A DNA stretch of 64,000 nucleotides from Nemopilema nomurai (taxonomy: Eukaryota; Cnidaria; Scyphozoa; Rhizostomeae; Rhizostomatidae): NCBI GenBank assembly GCA_003864495.1, contig ML133433.1, positions 876,200-940,199 on the forward strand, given 5' to 3'. The notes beneath the pieces were generated by a model. It saw only the letters and a list, made by a program, of their open reading frames with translations, was not told where the DNA came from and did not search any database. Both the position numbers and the translations under genes were made by a program. Shown here piece after piece: positions 60,285-64,000 of this stretch (position 1 is its first letter; each line of letters opens with the position of its first letter).

Positions 60285-61929
60285 CAATCAAAAATTGAAG
60301 CATTAAAAATCTGCTGTGATTGGTCGAAATGCCTTATTCCGACGTTGCGTGGATGCAATTATGTGACGCAACAATCAAAAGATGCACTTGATTTGCCATT
60401 TCAACAGAAGCAGAAATCATCCTTTTAAACTATCTAATAAATACAAATCAGTACTAAAATACAAGCTGGCCTAACTACTTTCTGAGAAAATAAGAAACAC
60501 TCCTCGATACATAGGTTTAAATAGGGATGATTAAAAGGAAAGACGTAATACAGGCAGCAAATATTTGTGAAAATATTCTAAGCAGTTTTGCATCTTCTCT
60601 GCTCTTCATGCTTAAGCAACAAGTAAAATTGAAAAATGGGCCTCAAGGTTTTGCGTAACTTCAAACGAGTTAACAGCTAGAGTAGACAGTCCTGTCCCGC
60701 TTAAATATTCCACTTTTGATACCCAGTGGCGTGCTGGAGTCCAAGCTGCAAGTGGGGCAACGAGTCAAAATACCGCCCTCCTCTAGTTATCTTTACAAGC
60801 TGCAGGTTTAGCTAATTCTACACAGCATAATTTGCGCATTAAATAATTAAAAACCTATGACTAAAGACGGTAACTTATTTAGGATAAATTATAAGTGCCA
60901 TGAATAATTGTCGTCATTGGAAAAATTAACTCGGTACCTTTTCCCAGTAAAGTGACTAAAAGATCCTTGAAATTAACTTATTATTTTTGTCTACGCTTGA
61001 AAATTTGTACCACACAATGAAATAAACGATTCGCTGACATTAATATAAACAACTTTGATACTGATATCATCAGTAAAGAATCGTAAATCAAGTTCCTTAG
61101 TAGAGTTTTGTATGTTCATGGGAACAACTTTTTCTGAAGATAGGCCTCCTTGGTAGTTTTCTTGGTTGTAATGGTAAGTGCAACCTTTCATAGTAGATAA
61201 TTTGAATCTGTTCGAAACTTCATTCCAAATGGAGTGATTTGAAAACTTTTGGGGACCGCCCGTGAAACCCCATTCAACATCGGTGTTCAGTCCCACTCCC
61301 CCACTATCAAACAGCTGCGCGGTCCCTGGCCTCGCCTTCATTTTCCAGCATATCTCAAGCCTGCATCCAAGTACCAAATAATTTTGGTGTAGTAGGGCTT
61401 GTTTTTCGAGGCTCAAAAGCTCTTTTTCCTTCAGGCCAAACACTTGTCCTGGAAAATGTGATTTGCAGCCATTTTGCATGGACAGAAATAGCAGAGCGGG
61501 AAGCTCTCACCCAATCTGATTGGATAAAGGTAATTGAAATGGAAGAGTCTGTCTTAAAGTCGCCTTGTGTTCGACTGTCAGGCATTCAGAAATTGTCACC
61601 GCCTATCCTATCAACGCGATTCTCAATTTATTGCTTTTGAGCGTGCGCCAAGTCGGTCTCGACGTACAGGCGACCAAATAGAGGTTCGTCTAAACGCACT
61701 GTCCCAAATATTTGGCACAATAATTACGCATGACCAGTAGCGATGGAACAAAGGGGATGTGGGGAAAACATGATAAATACGCATGCGTCATGCCCCGAAT
61801 GTTGATTGGCTCAAACGAATCGTTGAGGCCTTTGTCTGAAAGATATAAGTAACTAGAGATTAAAACGAAGTTAAAACTCCAAAACTTCCAGCAAAGCCAA
61901 TCACTGCTCTAAGACGTTCTAATTTCAAA
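60285..61929. other. Long-type spacer with upstream block of copy 13
   Basis: No gene supported. Near-identical to 8675-10319. Upstream block with CCAATCTGATTGG near 61510, CGCATGCG near 61780, an inverted CCAAT near 61803 and TATA-like gatataagta at 61842-61851. Confidence 0.6.
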
Positions 61930-63269
61930 ATGGAAGACGGGCCAAACCGGGTAAATCGGCAGATTGAGAACATTGGGTTTGGGAAGTTTCAAACTGCTGC
62001 TTTATTCATTTTGTGGCTACGTATTTTTTCGTATGGGTCTACAGAAAGCCTTGTCGCAATATTGGAGCCGTACCTACGCTGCAAGTGGGACTTGAGTTAC
62101 ATGACTGCAGCTTGGATTGTTTTGCCTGAAGCCGCAGTGAAAATTGCAGGATCAATTCTGCTTGGAAGGCTGTCTGATAAGTATGGAAGGCGCAAAATGA
62201 TGATTTTGGCATTTCTTTTCAATGCTTACTTAACTTTGCTTTTTTCACTGTCATCCAACGTTTTACTTTTATCGATAATTCGAGGAAGTATTGGCCTGGT
62301 CTCGCCAAGTACACTATTATCATTTACATACGCGATGGAGATTTTGCCGATATCCAAGCGTAAATACATCTCAATTTTTGGAGCAGGGGTATTTGCTGGA
62401 TGTGGGTATGGAATTATTGCTGCCATGATTTCGCTAAAGTATCTAACATGGAGATGGTTCGATGCAATCTCTGAGACCATACCAATAGCTATATCTGGTT
62501 TTGCAGTGTTATTTCTACCAGAATCACCACGATTTTTGGCAACTGCTGGAAAATACGATGCAGCAAATAACGTTTTGAAAAAGATTGCTAAGGTGAATGG
62601 ATTTGACAATGGGTATACAGCTATTCCCAATTCCAGAGAAGAAAACAACGTAAAAATAAATGTCTTCAAGGGACAACCCTGGAAATATGAAAACATCAAA
62701 AGGATTTTGTTGATATCCTTTCTACAATTTTATGGTGGCAGCCTTTCGGCCACTGCACGATATGGTTCAATGCAGTTTGGGGAAAATTCAGATGATTCAG
62801 AATGTGGAGAATGTTTTAACAATTTGACATACAAGTATCGCTTGGCTGTAGGGTTGGTGACTTGATATCTAGTGCAATATCATATTTGTTGCTGGGCAAA
62901 GTCACAAGGAAAGGTACAATGCGACTTCTGATCATCCTCCTTGCTGTGCTACTTGTGCCATACTACTGGCCTCTGCGTGGGTGGCCCCTTGTTGTCATTG
63001 TAACTTTAACTGTCATAGTTTCGTCGACGCTGAATAGAACTCTTCTAGTTTATAGGGCAGAGCTCCTTCCTACTAGGATTAGAGCGAGTGGATGTGGCAT
63101 CTCTGAAGCTGCTAGGCAGCTTGGTTTTTTGTTTGGACAATATATAACCATGTATCTTTACCACTTTAGTAACACTCTTTCGTTTGGCATTTTGCATGTA
63201 TTGACTGCATTAGGTTTGTTCGTGGTACATTGTTGTATCATAGAAACCAAAGAAGAACACTTGAAGTAG
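61930..63269 (+). pseudogene. SVOP-like MFS transporter, copy 13 (subtype C), one single-base deletion
   Basis: Starts MEDGPNRVNRQ and is open for 311 codons; one G is missing in the run at 62851-62853 (gtagggttgg against gtaggggttgg in copies 3 and 4), which brings TGA at 62863-62865 at helix 8. The rest is open from there to TAG at 63267-63269. The lesion is shared with copy 11. Apart from this base it is the best-preserved subtype C copy, with the sequon NLT in FNNLTYKYRL and the helix-10 marker STLNRTLL. Confidence 0.85.
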
Positions 63270-64000
63270 CATACTTAATCCTGAAATGAATTTGGTAACC
63301 GTTCTTGCCTAGATGAAGTTTTGTTTTTATATTTTATATTTTTGCATACCTAATGCTTTTCAATTTCTTAAATCTAAGACCAGTTGTCTTGCACAGTTAA
63401 CATTAGGGGTGTATGTGATGCCCCCCTTGTATGTTTCAAAAGGGCTCTCATTTTTAGCTCGGTTTATTGCTAGCCATCCGGAAAGTCTCTTAGATCCCGG
63501 TAAAGTTTACATTAATGTCCATCGTCCAACACGGCTACGGCCAGCTGAAATGTGAATTGTGATTGTGAAAAGAGCGCAGCTGCAAAAACCACGAACCATT
63601 TCATCACAAACCATCAACAGATCAAGAACTGACAACCACAACAACAAAATGTCTCCCTGAATAGAACGCAACAAGTACCCATGCTTCCCGGCACGAACAA
63701 AGACAATCAGAAAAGTAAGAAACGGTTATGGATCATCGTTATACAAATTCCTTACAAATGCTTTCGTCGATGAAGTTCTTTGGAAATGTATATCTAAAGA
63801 TTATATAATTTTTTGGGTTTTAAAAAACGACGCATTTTCATAATTTTCACCATTTCTTGTGACTCATTTTAATGGTGGGATTGAGCGTGACGTCACGGTA
63901 GGCAGATCAATTTATAGTTAAGCAAAACATTTGTTTTGCTAAATTTTGGTTTAGCAAATAATTTGGCCAAATAGACTATAATTTCTTTCTCCTTTTATCT
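63270..64000. other. Plain-type 3' flank of copy 13 to window end
   Basis: No gene. CRE at 63888-63895. Nearly identical to 11656-12386 over its whole length, ending on the same base. Confidence 0.7.

Noticed and set aside
110..63269. Programmed ribosomal frameshifting in the transporter genes
   Set aside because: Lesion positions differ between copies, no common slippery site is seen, and two copies are open without it.

Overview
The window looks like nuclear DNA from an animal (probably a marine invertebrate; the phylum cannot be fixed from sequence alone). It is AT-rich, has kilobase-sized spacers, contains GT-AG introns in one gene family, and its dominant gene family resembles the animal SVOP/SV2 branch of major facilitator (MFS) transporters. 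No rRNA, tRNA, CRISPR or bacterial operon signals were seen. Two runs of N (12387-12684 and 31103-31614) show that this is a scaffold.

The window is essentially one tandem array. Thirteen copies of a single-exon, 446-residue SVOP-like transporter gene lie on the + strand, starting at 110, 3921, 10320, 15502, 19291, 27062, (hidden in a gap, ends 31739), 34186, 37989, 43830, 50244, 54039 and 61930. Only those at 37989-39329 and 54039-55379 are fully open. The others carry from one to more than ten small indels. The copies fall into subtypes. A (starts MEDGQSL): copies 1, 8, 9, 12. B (MEDGQV): copies 2 and 10. C (MEDGPNR): copies 3, 4, 11, 13 and probably 7. D, B-like or mosaic: copies 5 and 6. 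The order A-B-C recurs at 1-12.4 kb and 38-52 kb, which indicates a larger repeat of about 12 kb.

Two kinds of spacer separate the genes. The plain spacer is about 2.46 kb and carries a palindromic CRE-type site after each gene, a C-rich tract, and a conserved upstream block with CCAAT boxes and a TATA-like element. The long spacer is about 5.1 kb and also contains a second, unrecognised gene on the - strand, with at least four exons and clean splice sites. The best copy of that gene is 47124-48407; it starts with an N-myristoylation-like MGxxxS motif followed by a basic stretch. Broken or partial copies lie near 7.2-8.5, 12.7-13.7, 29.7-30.8, 56.8-57.7 (inverted) and 60.0-60.1 kb (orphan first exon). 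Transporter and hitch-hiking gene have therefore been amplified together, in opposite orientations.

Three places break the regular pattern. At 20.85-27.0 kb unrelated DNA interrupts the array; it holds a 15-bp minisatellite (22475-22940) and a transposon-like insertion (25055-26675) whose 8-bp target duplication can be read against the empty site in sister repeats. At 39692-43677 a gene-less spacer is duplicated head to tail. At 56.77-59.36 kb a composite of spacer and second-gene sequence is inverted.
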